Source of the DNA: Lineus longissimus | Taxonomy: Eukaryota; Nemertea; Pilidiophora; Heteronemertea; Lineidae | NCBI RefSeq assembly: GCF_910592395.1 | Contig: NC_088312.1 | Span: 23,567,292-23,631,291, forward strand | DNA length: 64,000 bases | Direction of reading: 5' to 3' | Shown: one piece after another, positions 36,301 through 47,797 of the stretch | How the letters are laid out: each line of letters opens with the position of its first letter | How positions within the stretch are numbered: the first letter of the stretch is position 1 | Translations under genes and position numbers: made by a program | The notes under the pieces: generated by a model | What the model saw: the letters and a program-made list of their open reading frames with translations, nothing else | What the model was told of the DNA's origin: nothing | Databases searched by the model: none

Positions 36301-39300
36301 TATTTCAGGTGGTGAGCTCCGCCTTGACAATGGCTCAGTCAAACTAGAGGTGCCAGCAGAAGCTGTTAACAAACAGAGTTTGTTCTGGATGTTAGTTGGA
36401 CTATATGACGGCCCCCAGTTCTCAGTGAAGTCGGAAAATGGACTGGTCCCAGGTTTGGATGAAATTGCAAAGTATTCAATCCCAGTTCGTCTAGGTCCTT
36501 CGGATGTCGATTTCAAAATCCCGGTGAGGCTCACGGTGAAGGATTTAAGCAAGCCATTTAACTCAACAAAATCCATGGGTGTCTACAGCAAGGCTGATGG
36601 AAATGCTGAATGGAAACCGGCTGGTTCATGCTTCTATGATGCAGACTCAAAGAACAACTTCACCACAAGTGTTCCATTGAACCACTTTTCAAGCTACGTT
36701 CTCGGGATGCCAGTTTCGTCTGACTTACTTCCACTGAACGTTCGTGTCATGGCTCAGAGTCGTCCAGTGAATGCAGGCCGTGTAGAAAGTGTTGGGAATG
36801 AAGTTCAGATATTCTTCACGATTAACGACTACAGCTTTAGTCAGGTGAGTGGAATATTACTGCCAGAGCTAAATATATATGTTTATTCATCTTATGACAA
36901 ACTTATGACCTGTAAAATTTAAACGCCTTCTCACTTTCGCACCATCCACTAATAAACAATGTAAATATCACTTATTTACATGAATAAAGAATATATGTAC
37001 TTATATTATTTAGTTAACTTCTCTGATCAACAATTTGCAAATTTCGAGAACCCGGTAACGTTTGCCCGTTCATTTGCAGGAACTTGTCCTTCACAAATCG
37101 ATCAACGTTGAAAGCGCGACATGTTTGTATCTTGATCCGAGCAGCGATGTCAGCGTGATCTGGGTGAGACGTTCCATCGAGAAATCGGTACAACATACTA
37201 AAACGGTACGAATATAATAAAGGAATATAATTTTGCCTGGCAGTGTCACATTATGTTAAGTACTGTCCGATCCCTCCCTGTCTACGCAGCTTCGAGACAT
37301 GGCGACCAACCCCCACCAACCTGAGCATCAGTGCATCAGTTGCAACTCCAAGATACGAGAGAATGGCTATTGCAAACCGGTAGTTGATATGTCAAAGTTG
37401 GTGTTAGGTTTGCGATAAACCTCGGTGTCGTACACGACAGCAATATATGCTATCAAATTTGTATGGTGTCATTTGCAGCTGAAAGATAATTGCTTTCGTT
37501 TTAGGAGGTTCTCCAGCAGGAACACATCCAAAATCTTGCCGAGATGCCAGTATATCTTCAAATAGCTGTTGCAGACGGTTCAGGTTCGGCCCACATGGCT
37601 CAAGCTGATTCGATGTTTGAAGATATTCTAATTTTAGAACAAAACGGCAGCGTAGTGGTTGAACTTCCTTTGACTGAATGTGCAGTGCCAACGGTATGTA
37701 TGTAGTTGTAGGACAATTTGTCGTGTTTCGGTATATTAATATAAACTGTGAGAGCAAACATGGCGGAAGACAAATAGTGTCATGGCAATTTTTCATTCTC
37801 AAGGTAAATAAAGACAGGTTCCATGTTTCAGACATTATCGTAACTTTAGTTGCTATCGAAAAATTAAATTGGTTCATTTTGTTATCTTGATTTGAGAGCT
37901 GTACTATGCTTGAGTGTACTGATGTGGCAGGGATAGCAGTCCCAGGGTTAGTAGTCCACAAAAACCAAAACAGAAATTCATTATTTATAATTCCCGACAG
38001 CCCAGAAATTTATTTTCCTGATTTCATCTGCAGGGCAGCCCAGAAGAGTCCCACCAAGTGACAGAACGCTTGATCAACGCAACATTGGACGGCAGCAAGA
38101 ACAAAGTAGAGAGATTGTTGAGTGAAGGTGCCAACATTGAGACAAGGGACCAAGACGGTAACACTCTACTGAGCTTAGCAAGTCATAGAGGACATTTAGG
38201 TATTGTCCAGCTATTGTTAGAGTGCAAGGCAAGTGCTGAAACAATGAACAGTGATGGGTGGTATACTATTCACATTGCATGTGAAGAAGGGCACGAGGAT
38301 ATTGTAACACTGTTGTTGAACAGAGGTGCAAATGTTGAGAGCCAGACCCAAACAGGCACAACCGCTGTCTACATAGCATCCCAAAATGGCCATGAGAAGG
38401 TTGTCCAGCTATTGTTGGATAAAGATGCATATATTGAAAGTAAGACAGACAAGTGGGCTACTCCTCTCTACGTAGCATCTCAAAATGGCCATGAGAAGGT
38501 TGTCCAGCTGTTGTTGGATAGAGGTGCATATATTGAAAGTAAGACAGACAGGTGGGCTTCTCCTCTCTACGTAGCATCTCAAAATGGCCATGAGAAGGTT
38601 GTCCAACCGTTGTTGGATAAAGATGCATATATTGAAAGTAAGACAGACGAGTGGGCTTCTCCTCTCTACGTAGCATCTGAAAATGGCCATGAGAAGGTTG
38701 TCCGGCTGTTGTTGGAAAGAGGTGCATGTATCGAGAGTGAGACAAACAAGTGGGCTTCTCCTCTCTACGTAGCATCTCAAAATGGCCATGAGAAGGTTGT
38801 CCAACTATTGTTGGATAGAGGTGCATATATTGGAAGTAAGACAAACAAGTGGGCTTCTCCTCTCTACGTAGCATCTCAAAATGGCCAAGAGAAGGTTGTC
38901 CAACTATTGTTGGATAGAGGTGCATATATTGGAAGTAAGACAAACAAGTGGGCTTCTCCTCTCTACGTAGCATCTCAAAATGGCCATAAGAAGGTTGTCC
39001 AGCTATTGTTGGATAGAGGTGCATATATTGGAAGTAAGACAGACGAGTGGTTTTCTCCTCTCTACGTAGCATCTCAAAATGGCCATGAGAAGGTTGTCCA
39101 GCTATTGTTGGATAGAGGTGCAGATATTGGAAGTAAGACATGCAAGGGGGCTTCTCCTCTCTACGTAGCATCTCAAAATGGCCATGAGAAGGTTGTCCAG
39201 CTATTGTTGGATAGAGGTGCAGATATTGAAAGTGAGACAGACGAGCGGGCTTCTCCTCTCTACGTAGCATCTCAAAATGGCCATGAGAAGGTTGTCCAGC

Positions 39301-41351
39301 TATTGTTGGATAGAGGTGCATATATTGAAAGTGAGACAGACGAGCGGGCTTCTCCTCTCTACGTAGCATCTCAAAATGGCCATGAGAAGGTTGTCCAGCT
39401 ATTGTTGGATAGAGGTGCATATATTGAAAGTGAGACAGACGAGCGGGCTTCTCCTCTCTACGTAGCATCTCAAAATGGCCATGAGAAGGTTGTCCAGCTG
39501 TTGTTGGATAGAGGTGCAGATATTGAAAGTGAGACATACAAGTGGGCTACTCCTCTCTACGTAGCATCTCAAAATGGCCATGAGAAGGTTGTCCAGCTGT
39601 TGTTGGATAGAGGTGCATATATTGGAAGTAAGACAGACAAGCGGGCTACTCCTCTCTACGTAGCATCTCAAAATGGCCATGAGAAGGTTGTCCAGCTGTT
39701 GTTGGATAGAGGTGCAGATATTGAAAGTAAGACAGACAAGCGGGCTACTCCTCTCTACGTAGCATCTCAAAATGGCCATGAGAAGGTTGTCCAGCTGTTG
39801 TTGGATAGAGGTGCAGATATTGAAAGTGAGACATACAAGTGGGCTACTCCTCTCTACGTAGCATCTCAAAATGGCCATGAGAAGGTTGTCCAGCTGTTGT
39901 TGGATAGAGGTGCATATATTGAAAGTAAGACATACAAGGGGGCTTCTCCTCTCTACGCAGCATCTCAAAATGGCCATGAGAAGGTTGTCCAGCTATTGTT
40001 GGCTAGAGGTGCAGATATTGAAAGTGAGACAGACGAGCGGGCTTCTCCTCTCTACGTAGCATCTCAAAATGGCCATGAGAAGGTTGTCCAGCTATTGTTG
40101 GATAGAGGTGCAGATATTGAAAGTGAGACAGACGAGCGGGCTTCTCCTCTCTACGTAGCATCTCAAAATGGCCATGAGAAGGTTGTCCAACTATTGTTGG
40201 ATAGAGGTGCAGATATTGAAAGTGAGACAGACGAGCGGGCTTCTCCTCTCTACGCAGCATCTCAAAATGGCCATGAGAAGGTTGTCCAGCTATTGTTGGA
40301 TAGAGGTGCAGATATTGAAAGTGAGACAGACGAGCGGGCTTCTCCTCTCTACGCAGCATCTCAAAATGGCCATGAGAAGGTTGTCCAGCTATTGTTGGAT
40401 AGAGGTGCATATATTGAAAGTAAGACATACAAGTGGGCTTCTCCTCTCTACGTAGCATCTCAAAATGGCCATGAGAAGGTTGTCCAACTATTGTTGGATA
40501 GAGGTGCATATATTGAAAGTAAGACAGACGAGTGGTTTTCTCCTCTCTACGTAGCATCTCAAAATGGCCATGAGAAGGTTGTCCAACTATTGTTGGATAG
40601 AGGTGCAGATATTGAAAGTAAGACAGACAAGTTGGCTACTCCTCTCTACGTAGCATCTCAAAATGGCCATGAGAAGGTTGTCCAACTATTGTTGGATAGA
40701 GGTGCAGATATTGGAAGTAAGACAGACGAGTGGGCTTCTCCTCTCTACGTAGCATCTCAAAATGGCCATGAGAAGGTTGTCCAGCTATTGTTGGATAGAG
40801 GTGCAGATATTGAAAGTAAGACAGACAAGTTGGCTACTCCTCTCTACGTAGCATCTCAAAATGGCCATGAGAAGGTTGTCCAGCTATTGTTGGATAGAGG
40901 TGCAGATATTGAAAGTGAGACAGACGAGCGGGCTTCTCCTCTCTACGCAGCATCTCAAAATGGCCATGAGAAGGTTGTCCAGCTATTGTTGGATAGAGGT
41001 GCAGATATTGAAAGTAGGACAGACAAGTTGGCTACTCCTCTCTACGCAGCATCTCAAAATGGCCATAAGAAGGTTGTCCAGCTGTTGTTGGATAGAGGTG
41101 CATATATTGGAAGTAAGACAAACAAGTGGGCTTCTCCTCTCTACGCAGCAGCTCAAAATGGCCATGAGAAGGTTGTCCAACTATTGTTGGATAGAGGTGC
41201 ATATATTGAAAGTGAGACAGACGAGCGGGCTTCTCCTCTCTACGTAGCATCTCAAAATGGCCATAAGAAGGTTGTCCAACTATTGTTGGATAGAGGTATA
41301 AAAAGTGAGAGAAGGAACCATTCTTCTTCTCCTCTCTACGTAGCATCTTAA
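33398..41351 (+). CDS. DED - ZU5/UPA (HFS) - ankyrin-repeat protein, multi-exon
   Basis: Coding exons: 33398-33449, 33557-33805, 34567-34738, 34874-34989, 35373-35528, 36309-36844, 37080-37205, 37290-37379, 37505-37693, 38034-41351. All junction phases match (1,1,2,1,1,0,0,0,0), giving 1,667 residues. The start has A at -3 and G at +4, with an in-frame stop 30 bases upstream. Residues ~43-69 are an N/G-rich beta motif (HIQNVNMANGGQLNITQV). Residues ~110-190 resemble a death-effector domain (LKLFFEE ... WRELKRRGEISPGRYGILEKAL). Residues 249-381 are a ZU5 domain (GGELRLDNGSVKLEVP; SIPVRLGPSDVDFKIPVRLT) ending in N-HFS-SY at 374-376, followed by a UPA-like beta domain to ~469. A C-X2-C exon and a linker follow, then ~33 ankyrin repeats from ~residue 570. 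HFS in ZU5 is the autoproteolysis site of PIDD1, with equivalents in NLRP1 and CARD8. Probable cytosolic signalling or immune sensor, by inference. The final TAA replaces a CAA codon seen in a downstream copy. Confidence 0.8.
34246..34647 (+). repeat. 201-bp tandem duplication including the 5' part of the DED exon
   Basis: Copy 1 (34246-34446) and copy 2 (34447-34647) are almost identical. They span intron sequence, the acceptor (tacttttcag) and the first 81 bases of the exon (ending at cagttag). Only copy 2 continues into the rest of the exon and its donor. The near absence of differences means it is very recent, or an assembly or haplotype artefact. Confidence 0.93.
35203..35339 (+). other. 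Possible alternative terminal exon giving a short DED-only isoform
   Basis: A long pyrimidine tract (ctttttttttccttcag) precedes a phase-1-compatible frame of 45 codons ending in TAG. No donor in the right phase is seen, whereas skipping it joins 34989 to 35373 in phase. If used, it would end the protein after the DED-like region with an acidic stretch (EIPENEPEG). No nearby AATAAA was found. Confidence 0.3.
38100..41351 (+). repeat. Coding 99-bp (33-residue) ankyrin repeat array, ~33 copies
   Basis: Units read approximately LDRGA-D/Y-I-E/G-S-K/E-T then x-x-x-A-S/T-PLY-V/A-ASQNGHEKVVQL. The first two or three are diverged (for example TLLSLASHRGHLGIVQLL). From about 38,340 on they are over 90 percent identical in DNA. 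Differences concentrate in about nine codons in the loop and start of the first helix, mostly non-synonymous. The uniformity keeps antisense frames open (for example 359 codons), which are not genes. Confidence 0.95.
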
Positions 41352-42417
41352 GAGGGCCATGAGAAGGTTGTCCAACTATTGTTGGACAGTGGTGCAGATA
41401 TTGAGAAGCTTCCTCCCTCTGTAACCAGCATCTCAAAATGGACATGAGAAGGTTGTCCAGCTATTGTTGGATAAACATGCATATATTGAAAGTAAGAGAG
41501 ACAAGTGGGCTCCTCCTCTCTACGTTGCATCTCAAAATGGACATGAGAAGGTTGTCCAGCTATTGTTGGATAAACATGCATATATTGAAAGTAAGAGAGA
41601 CAAGTGGGCTTCTCCTCTCTACGTTGCATCTCAAAATGGCCATGAGAAGGTTGTCCAGCTGTTGTTGGATGGAGGTGCATGTATTGAGAGTAAGGCGATG
41701 TTGGGAGCTTCTCACTTCTACGAAGCATCTAAAAATAGCCAAGAGAAGGTTGTCCAACGAAGGTTGGTAAGAGGTGCATATCTTGCATTTGGGACAGACA
41801 AGTGGGCTACTCCTCTCTACGTAGCATCTAAAAATTGCCATGAGAAGGTTGTCCAACTATTGTTGGATAGAGGTGCAAAAATTGAGAAATCGACGAACCC
41901 ATTCGCTTCTCATCTCTACGCAGCATCTCAAAATGGCCATGAGAAGGTTCTCCAACTATTGTTGGGTGGAGGTGCAAAAATTGAGAGAAGGAACCATTTT
42001 TCTTCTCCTCTCTACGTAGCATCTCAAGGGGGCCATGAGAAGGTTGTCCAGCTATTGTTGGATAGTGGTGCAGATATTGGAAGTAAGACAGACAAGTCGG
42101 CTACTCCTCTCTACGCAGCATCTCAAAATGGCCATGAGAAGGTTGTCCAACTATTGTTGGATAGAGGTGCATATATTGAAAGTGAGACAGACGAGCGGGC
42201 TTCTCCTCTCTACGTAGCATCTCAAAATGGCCATGAGAAGGTTGTCCAACTATTGTTGGATAGAGGTATAAAAATTGAGAGAAGGAACCATTCTTCTTCT
42301 CCTCTCTACGTAGCATCTCAAGAGGGCCATGAGAAGGTTGTCCAACTATTGTTGGACAGTGGTGCAGATATTGAGAAGCTTCCTCCCTCCGTAACCAGCA
42401 TCTCAAAATGGACATGA
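41352..42417 (+). pseudogene. Downstream ankyrin module, out of frame with the main ORF
   Basis: After the TAA at 41349-41351 the repeat continues, but near 41410-41430 (cctccctctgtaaccagcat) the frame shifts. A second open run, about 41430-42417, codes ~9-10 more repeats (LLLDKHAYIESKRDKW...). It ends with a near copy of the same tail, IEKLPPSVTSISKWT-stop, which is a frame-shifted reading of an ankyrin unit. The segments before both tails are nearly identical except that 42322 keeps CAA where 41349 has TAA. This indicates a duplicated array end. It could be an exon of the same gene if an unseen splice restores the frame, or decayed sequence. Confidence 0.6.
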
Positions 42418-42422
42418 GAAGG

Positions 42423-43426
42423 CTGCACCTTAGAGGCATAGTCGATTAATATTCATACTAATTTATATTCATGACGTCATTCTCAATTTTCATTGGTTCT
42501 TCCAAATAAGGCTCGACGAATGAGCATCGATGATAAGTCTTCCGGCAACAAAAACACGTGCTTAGCGCAATAACAGTTCAGAAACATTTAGTACAGGGTA
42601 AACCATAATGAATGTAACAAAATGAATGTTTTGGATTGTATATTATGGTCCGTATATCATGGTCCATTGGTCCAGGGCCATGATGAGGGGGGGGGGGAGA
42701 GCCACACCCCTCTTTTCCCAAATCTACATGGAAAACATGAGGTCTCAGGGAGGAGGGGGGGGGGGGGCAGTTCTCAGTCCACACTATTATTACAGGGCTT
42801 TGTACAGCCCTTCGAGTATAATACGCGGGGGGGGGGCAATTCAAAAGTAAAGTTCCTGTTTATAACATGATAGTCCTTGGTGAAAGTGTAAGGTCCCATG
42901 ATGGGGAGCACTCAGTTCATATACATGTATGTTGTTCACCAATATTCTTTGGGCCCTTTGTTCCAAGGCGAAGAACAAATATAGAACAAACAATAAAAAA
43001 TATTCCTCTCTCTATTTAACATTTATTAATGAACAATCCCAACAGATATTTTAACAGAGATTCAAAAAACATATTGTTTACTACAATAAGTTCTGGTTCA
43101 AGTGCCTTTGATTTTGCAAAGAAAAATCCTAAGACTTAGAGGCCAACAATTGGACCTTAGAACTAACCCTTATAACTGATAAATGCTGTAATAAATACAG
43201 AGGTGACTTCGATGATTACAGAGATCATATTGAAAGGAATTGCCAGGTAATTTACCAACTTGAGACTGATTTATTTCATATTTTCTACTTAGACAACCTG
43301 CCACTGAGGCTGAATGACAGGCTCTTCCGCCATTTTGAACTCCCGCGAAAAATGTGACAGATAAACAGTGCCACGTGTGTATCTATTTTTATAACTATGT
43401 CACGTGACTATGCCTCTAAGGTGCAG
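42423..43426. mobile_element. TIR element abutting the ankyrin array
   Basis: ctgcaccttagaggcatagtc (42423-42443) and its exact inverse gactatgcctctaaggtgcag (43406-43426) bound a 1,004-bp segment with G-rich runs at 42689-42698, 42755-42767 and 42827-42835 and no transposase. The left TIR begins within an ankyrin unit (after atgagaagg). The right flank is not ankyrin and I see no target duplication, so insertion was accompanied or followed by loss of the array's right part. Confidence 0.8.
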
Positions 43427-44164
43427 AAAAAAATGCCTACCGTTCCAACACCAGAAATCCCGACCTGAGTCCAATGCGCATGCGTAATATCAGAGATTAG
43501 CTGCCCCAAACAAGCTAATAGAAAATGTATTGCTGGCTACTGCTGGCAAAGCATTAATGTTAATGTCAGGTGGAGTTGTGCAGTGACGCATTTTACGAAT
43601 ATCAGGTTCGATACCCTGTGTACCTAGCTACATTCGTGCTAAATTTTGAGCGATTTTGATAAAACTTTTATGGTTACGTGGTATTAGTGAAATTTGGGAG
43701 CCATTTTCGCCTCTCGTACGATCAAATTTGGCGTTTTCATGAAAACAGTATAGTTTGGATGACGCTGTGTGCTACCCTTTATACTGATATATTTTTTGAT
43801 GGGTTGGTTAAAACTTTTATAGTAACATGGGGGTCTGAAAAATGGCAATTGTGACATTATGGCATTTTGGTTACTAAAAGCAGGAAATCACCCGCTTTGA
43901 ATTTAAAATCTCCACTGAAAGTTATTCATCTAATTAAAGAGGCATATATACTGTATATACTGTCTCTTCTTTTGAGGTGGAAATTATTTTGATAAGGCCT
44001 AAATGTAATGATATATTGTAATATACAGGGCAAATGTATATGAAGGCTGGTTCAGCTACAGGTAATGGGTGGCTATTTTTAGAACAAAGGGAACACTAGC
44101 GCTGTTGGCCTGGTCAGCTAGTAGTTGCCGGATCAGGGGGCAGATTACTGTTTCATTGGGTACA
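43427..44164. other. No gene recognised
   Basis: AT-rich with no coding signal. Confidence 0.5.
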
Positions 44165-44826
44165 ATGAATCTAGGTAATAAAGGTACAGGAAAAAAGGTA
44201 TGGAAAAAGGTACGGTAAAAAAGGTACAGGAAAAAAGGTACAGGAAATAAAAGTACTGCAAATAAAGGTACACAAAATGGCATATATAGGTAAAAAAAGT
44301 TACACATTTTTCTTAGAATATTATTCTCTTCAACTGGTTTAGACTCGGCCTATGTCTTGCCCATTTTTCTTCATCTGTGACTAAGGTGGTGCCTTTAAAT
44401 AGTTTAATACATTGCGGACAATTTTGTTACGGAGTGAATTTGAATTTGAAGTTATCAGTTAACCCTTTTGCCGAGGGAATTGTCCTAGAATCTTTACAAT
44501 CATCATGATCTTGATAGCCGTGTTTTCACTATTGAAAACCATAACGGTATACTCGAAATTTGATATACCTATTTCTAAGGCCTATGCAATGCCTATGCAA
44601 CAAATAAAGTTAAAGTTATGAATAGAAAAAGAGAGAATTCAAACAATATTCCCCAAAAAAATTGTGTGCCTTTTTTACCTATTTATGCCATTTTGTGTAC
44701 CTATTTTTCCAGTACCTACTTTTCCGTTACCTTTATTTCCGTTACTTTTATTTCCTCTACTAATATTTCCGGTACTTTTATTTCCTGTACCTTTTTTTCC
44801 TGTACCTTTATTTCCTAGATTCGGTG
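44165..44826. mobile_element. Foldback element with ~150-bp arms of ggtacaggaaataaa repeats
   Basis: The left arm (about 44165-44312) starts tgaatctaggtaataaaggt and continues as variants of ggtac(a/g)g(g/t)aaa(t/a)aa, ending ggtacacaaaatggcatata. The right arm (about 44662-44826) is its inverse with some indels, ending cctagattcggtgcc. The ~350-bp interior is non-coding. Long arms made of short internal repeats fit foldback transposons. Confidence 0.75.
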
Positions 44827-45484
44827 CCTGGGTCTTGTTTTGATGTGACTGTGTAGTAATCTGAATTAATGTAACAGAACTATATTTTGGGCTAGGACTA
44901 GTTGGGATGTTCACCTCCTTTTCTATTGAAATTATTGTGTTCTTACACTGTTGGGAATGTATATAAACTGGGTTTTTGGTAAGATTCTTGTTGGTTAAGT
45001 AAGATTCTTCTTAGCATTTGAGAACCGGTGAGAACTGTTGAGATCCAAGTAGTTACCTGCTCATTTTATAAGAGTCTAGAGTTCATTTGAGGCACCAATT
45101 CTAAAGTCTTAGTAGTATTTTCAGTTGCTTGGTAATGTACTATTTAATCCATTCAGGCTTTTTAACTGTACAAACATGTAATCAAATCATCTTAAATCTA
45201 GTAAATACGTCACAGAGCTGTCAATCGTTGTATATATTTATATTCTTCATGTGCTATCAAGTGTACATAGTGTTTTTGTTCCTTATTCAAAAAAAATCAA
45301 ATAATAATATAACATTTTTGTTCATACCATACAAACAACGAATGTTGAATTACCTGTTTGTAATGTAACTTGCTCACACCTGAAAATGTCATTTTGATAA
45401 AAAGGGTGAAATAAATACTTTAACAACAAAGTGAGATTCTTAAGTGTGGCAAGCCCCGAGCTGTGCATACAACCTCTCTTCCGA
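44827..45484. other. No gene recognised
   Basis: AT-rich. An AATAAA occurs near 45409 on the plus strand, but no gene ends upstream of it. Confidence 0.45.
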
Positions 45485-46205
45485 GTATAAGTCATAGCGC
45501 TGTACTCATCTATCCCCCTTTGAAAGTGTAAGTCATAGCGCTGTACTCATCTATCCCCCTTTGAAAGTGTAAGTCATAGCGCTGTACTCATCTATCCCCC
45601 TTTGAAAGTGTAAGTCATAGCGCTGTACTCATCTATCCCCCTTTGAAAGTGTAAGTCATAGCGCTGTACTCATCTATCCCCCTTTGAAAGTGTAAGTCAT
45701 AGCGCTGTACTCATCTATCCCCCTTTGAAAGTGTAAGTCATAGCGCTGTACTCATCTATCCCCCTTTGAAAGTGTAAGTCATAGCGCTGTACTCATCTAT
45801 CCCCCTTTGAAAGTGTAAGTCATAGCGCTGTACTCATCTATCCCCCTTTGAAAGTGTAAGTCATAGCGCTGTACTCATCTATCCCACTTTGAAAGTGTAA
45901 GTCATAGCGCTGTACTCAGCTATCCCCCTTTGAAAGTGTAAGTCATAGCGCTGTACTCAACTATCCCCCTTTGAAAGTGTAAGTCATAGCGCTGTACTCA
46001 TCTATCCCCCTTTGAAAGTGTAAGTCATAGCGCTGTACTCATCTATCCCCCTTTGAAAGTGTAAGTCATAGCGCTGTACTCATCTATCCCCCTTTGAAAG
46101 TGTAAGTCATAGCGCTGTACTCATCTATCCCCCTTTGAAAGTGTAAGTCATAGCGCTGTACTCATCTATCCCTCTTTGAAAGTGTAAGTCATAGCGCTGG
46201 ACTCA
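45485..46205. repeat. Minisatellite, 41-bp unit, ~17.5 copies
   Basis: gtaagtcatagcgctgtact plus catctatccccctttgaaagt repeats every 41 bp with only a handful of single-base variants (for example cagctatcc near 45916, caactatcc near 45958 and cctcttt near 46171). Confidence 0.97.
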
Positions 46206-46639
46206 TCTAACAAAATAGTCGTATGATTGGGGACCTTGTTGTTGTAGACGACAGATTGTAAACTGTGCATACATGAGTGTTTGAAATGATGAATCAGGAC
46301 GTTATGTATATATGTATACGCATATAAATAAATATCCATGAAAAATCCATGTATTTTCAAAGAAGTTAGTTCTTTCAGTTAATCCAAACAAAATGTTTCA
46401 CGTTAAGACTGGACGACTTTGTTAAACTAACGTCCGTTTTGAACAACCCATCCCTACGTTTTTAACGTTTCTTATGTGCTGATCAATTGGCTAAGACCAG
46501 GACGGTTGATGCGACAAAAAAGTGGAATGTCTATCATCTTGACGGCCCTATAAAAGATAAATTCGACTGCGACCAGCTGACATAGAGATTAGGTTATGGC
46601 GACTGGCGATAGTCATCCATGGAGGACTGTTGGAAGACT

Positions 46640-46885
46640 ACAAGCCACTTCACATAGGCAGTGTAGACGACTGTGGGCTTTTTGACTACCCTGGGGAGGG
46701 TTACCCTTCACCATGCCCCACCATCTCCCACCATCTCCCATGGTCTCACTGAGCTCTTTGAAGACTTCAAGCCACTTCACATAGGCAGTGTAGACGACTG
46801 TGGGCTTTTTGACTACCCTGGGGAGGGTTACCCTTCACCATGCCCAACCATCTCCCACCATCTCCCTGGGTCTCACTGAGAGACT
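46640..46885. repeat. 127-bp direct duplication
   Basis: agccacttcacataggcagt ... accctggggagggttaccct ... ccatctccc occurs at 46643 and 46770, nearly identical. Confidence 0.9.
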
Positions 46886-46979
46886 TGCGGAGAAGAAAGA
46901 AAGGGTAACCTAATCAGATCATCTAAATGAAAGAATGTTAGACCAAATTCCAGAGCGGCCCTATATTCTCCAGGCCCAT

Positions 46980-47480
46980 CCTATTCTTGGCACAACTTGG
47001 CCAATATCGGTCCAATATCGCGCCGATGAACCGAACGACATTGGGCCGATATCGGCTGCCAGTATCGGCACGTGGTCGTGGCCGACATGTTCTTGCTAGC
47101 TCGGGAACTCCTTTTCTAGATTTTACGGGGTCAGAAATATCTCACAGGTAGTAAACACGGCCCTGCATTAAGTTCGGGAAATATCCGATTCTCTTTGGGG
47201 ATGGACGGCATGAAACAGCGTCGGCATCACCGGTACCGCCACGTATCACATCGGAGATGATTCAATTCGGTAATGATCGGAAACAATCAGGCAACCCCCT
47301 TGACGGATGACGACATATGAACAGCATCGGCATCACCGGCATCGACACCAGACAGGTTTCATTCGGTATGTATCGGAAACGCTCGGGCAATCTACGATTC
47401 CTCTTGGCTGGATGACGTTGTATGTTTCGGCTGCCAGTGCCGATGCCGATGCTGACGGTCAGCGTTTTGGTTGCCGACTG
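46980..47480. repeat. Degenerate cggcatc/gatatcggc-rich region
   Basis: Many scattered copies of atcggc, gccgat and catcaccgg in both orientations, with no regular period. The terminal parts may be inverted copies of each other, suggesting an old MITE, but the boundaries are unclear. Confidence 0.4.
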
Positions 47481-47722
47481 GTGATACGGCCCATGCCCTA
47501 GTGACTTACTCCTTTATTGGTTTGGGGTTGGTACTATTTTGTGGTGGCAGTGAATCTTCACGTCAGACCATTCAAGGCAGTATTTTGGCATGACAGGGCG
47601 TTTTAATTTATTTATTTTATTTCTCCCACGATGCCACTAAACAGTTATTAGTTATCTCAGCCCTCTAGCGGATGCGGAAAGAACTATATTTATCACAGCG
47701 TGATAAATTTTATTTATCACGG

Positions 47723-47797
47723 ATTCGGTGGCATTCGAACCAGCGCAAGAAGAAAAAACAATTGGTTCATCGCCCAAGACCACTGAGCTACCGAAGT
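47723..47797 (-). tRNA. tRNA-like sequence, probably a pseudogene or SINE head
   Basis: Read on the minus strand it has tagctcagtgg (A-box-like), a pairable D-arm (gctc/gggc) and ggttcgaatgcc (B-box-like) in the right order and spacing for a ~75-base tRNA. The acceptor stem is only partly paired (ttcgg/ccgaa). The anticodon loop lacks the usual T33 and the T-stem is weak, so it is unlikely to be functional. It lies just downstream of the Dispatched-like gene on the same strand. Confidence 0.4.

Noticed and set aside
38409-42439. Long minus-strand frames across the ankyrin array (up to 359 codons)
   Set aside because: They are antisense shadows of a 99-bp repeat whose period is a multiple of three; no start, splice or domain evidence supports them.
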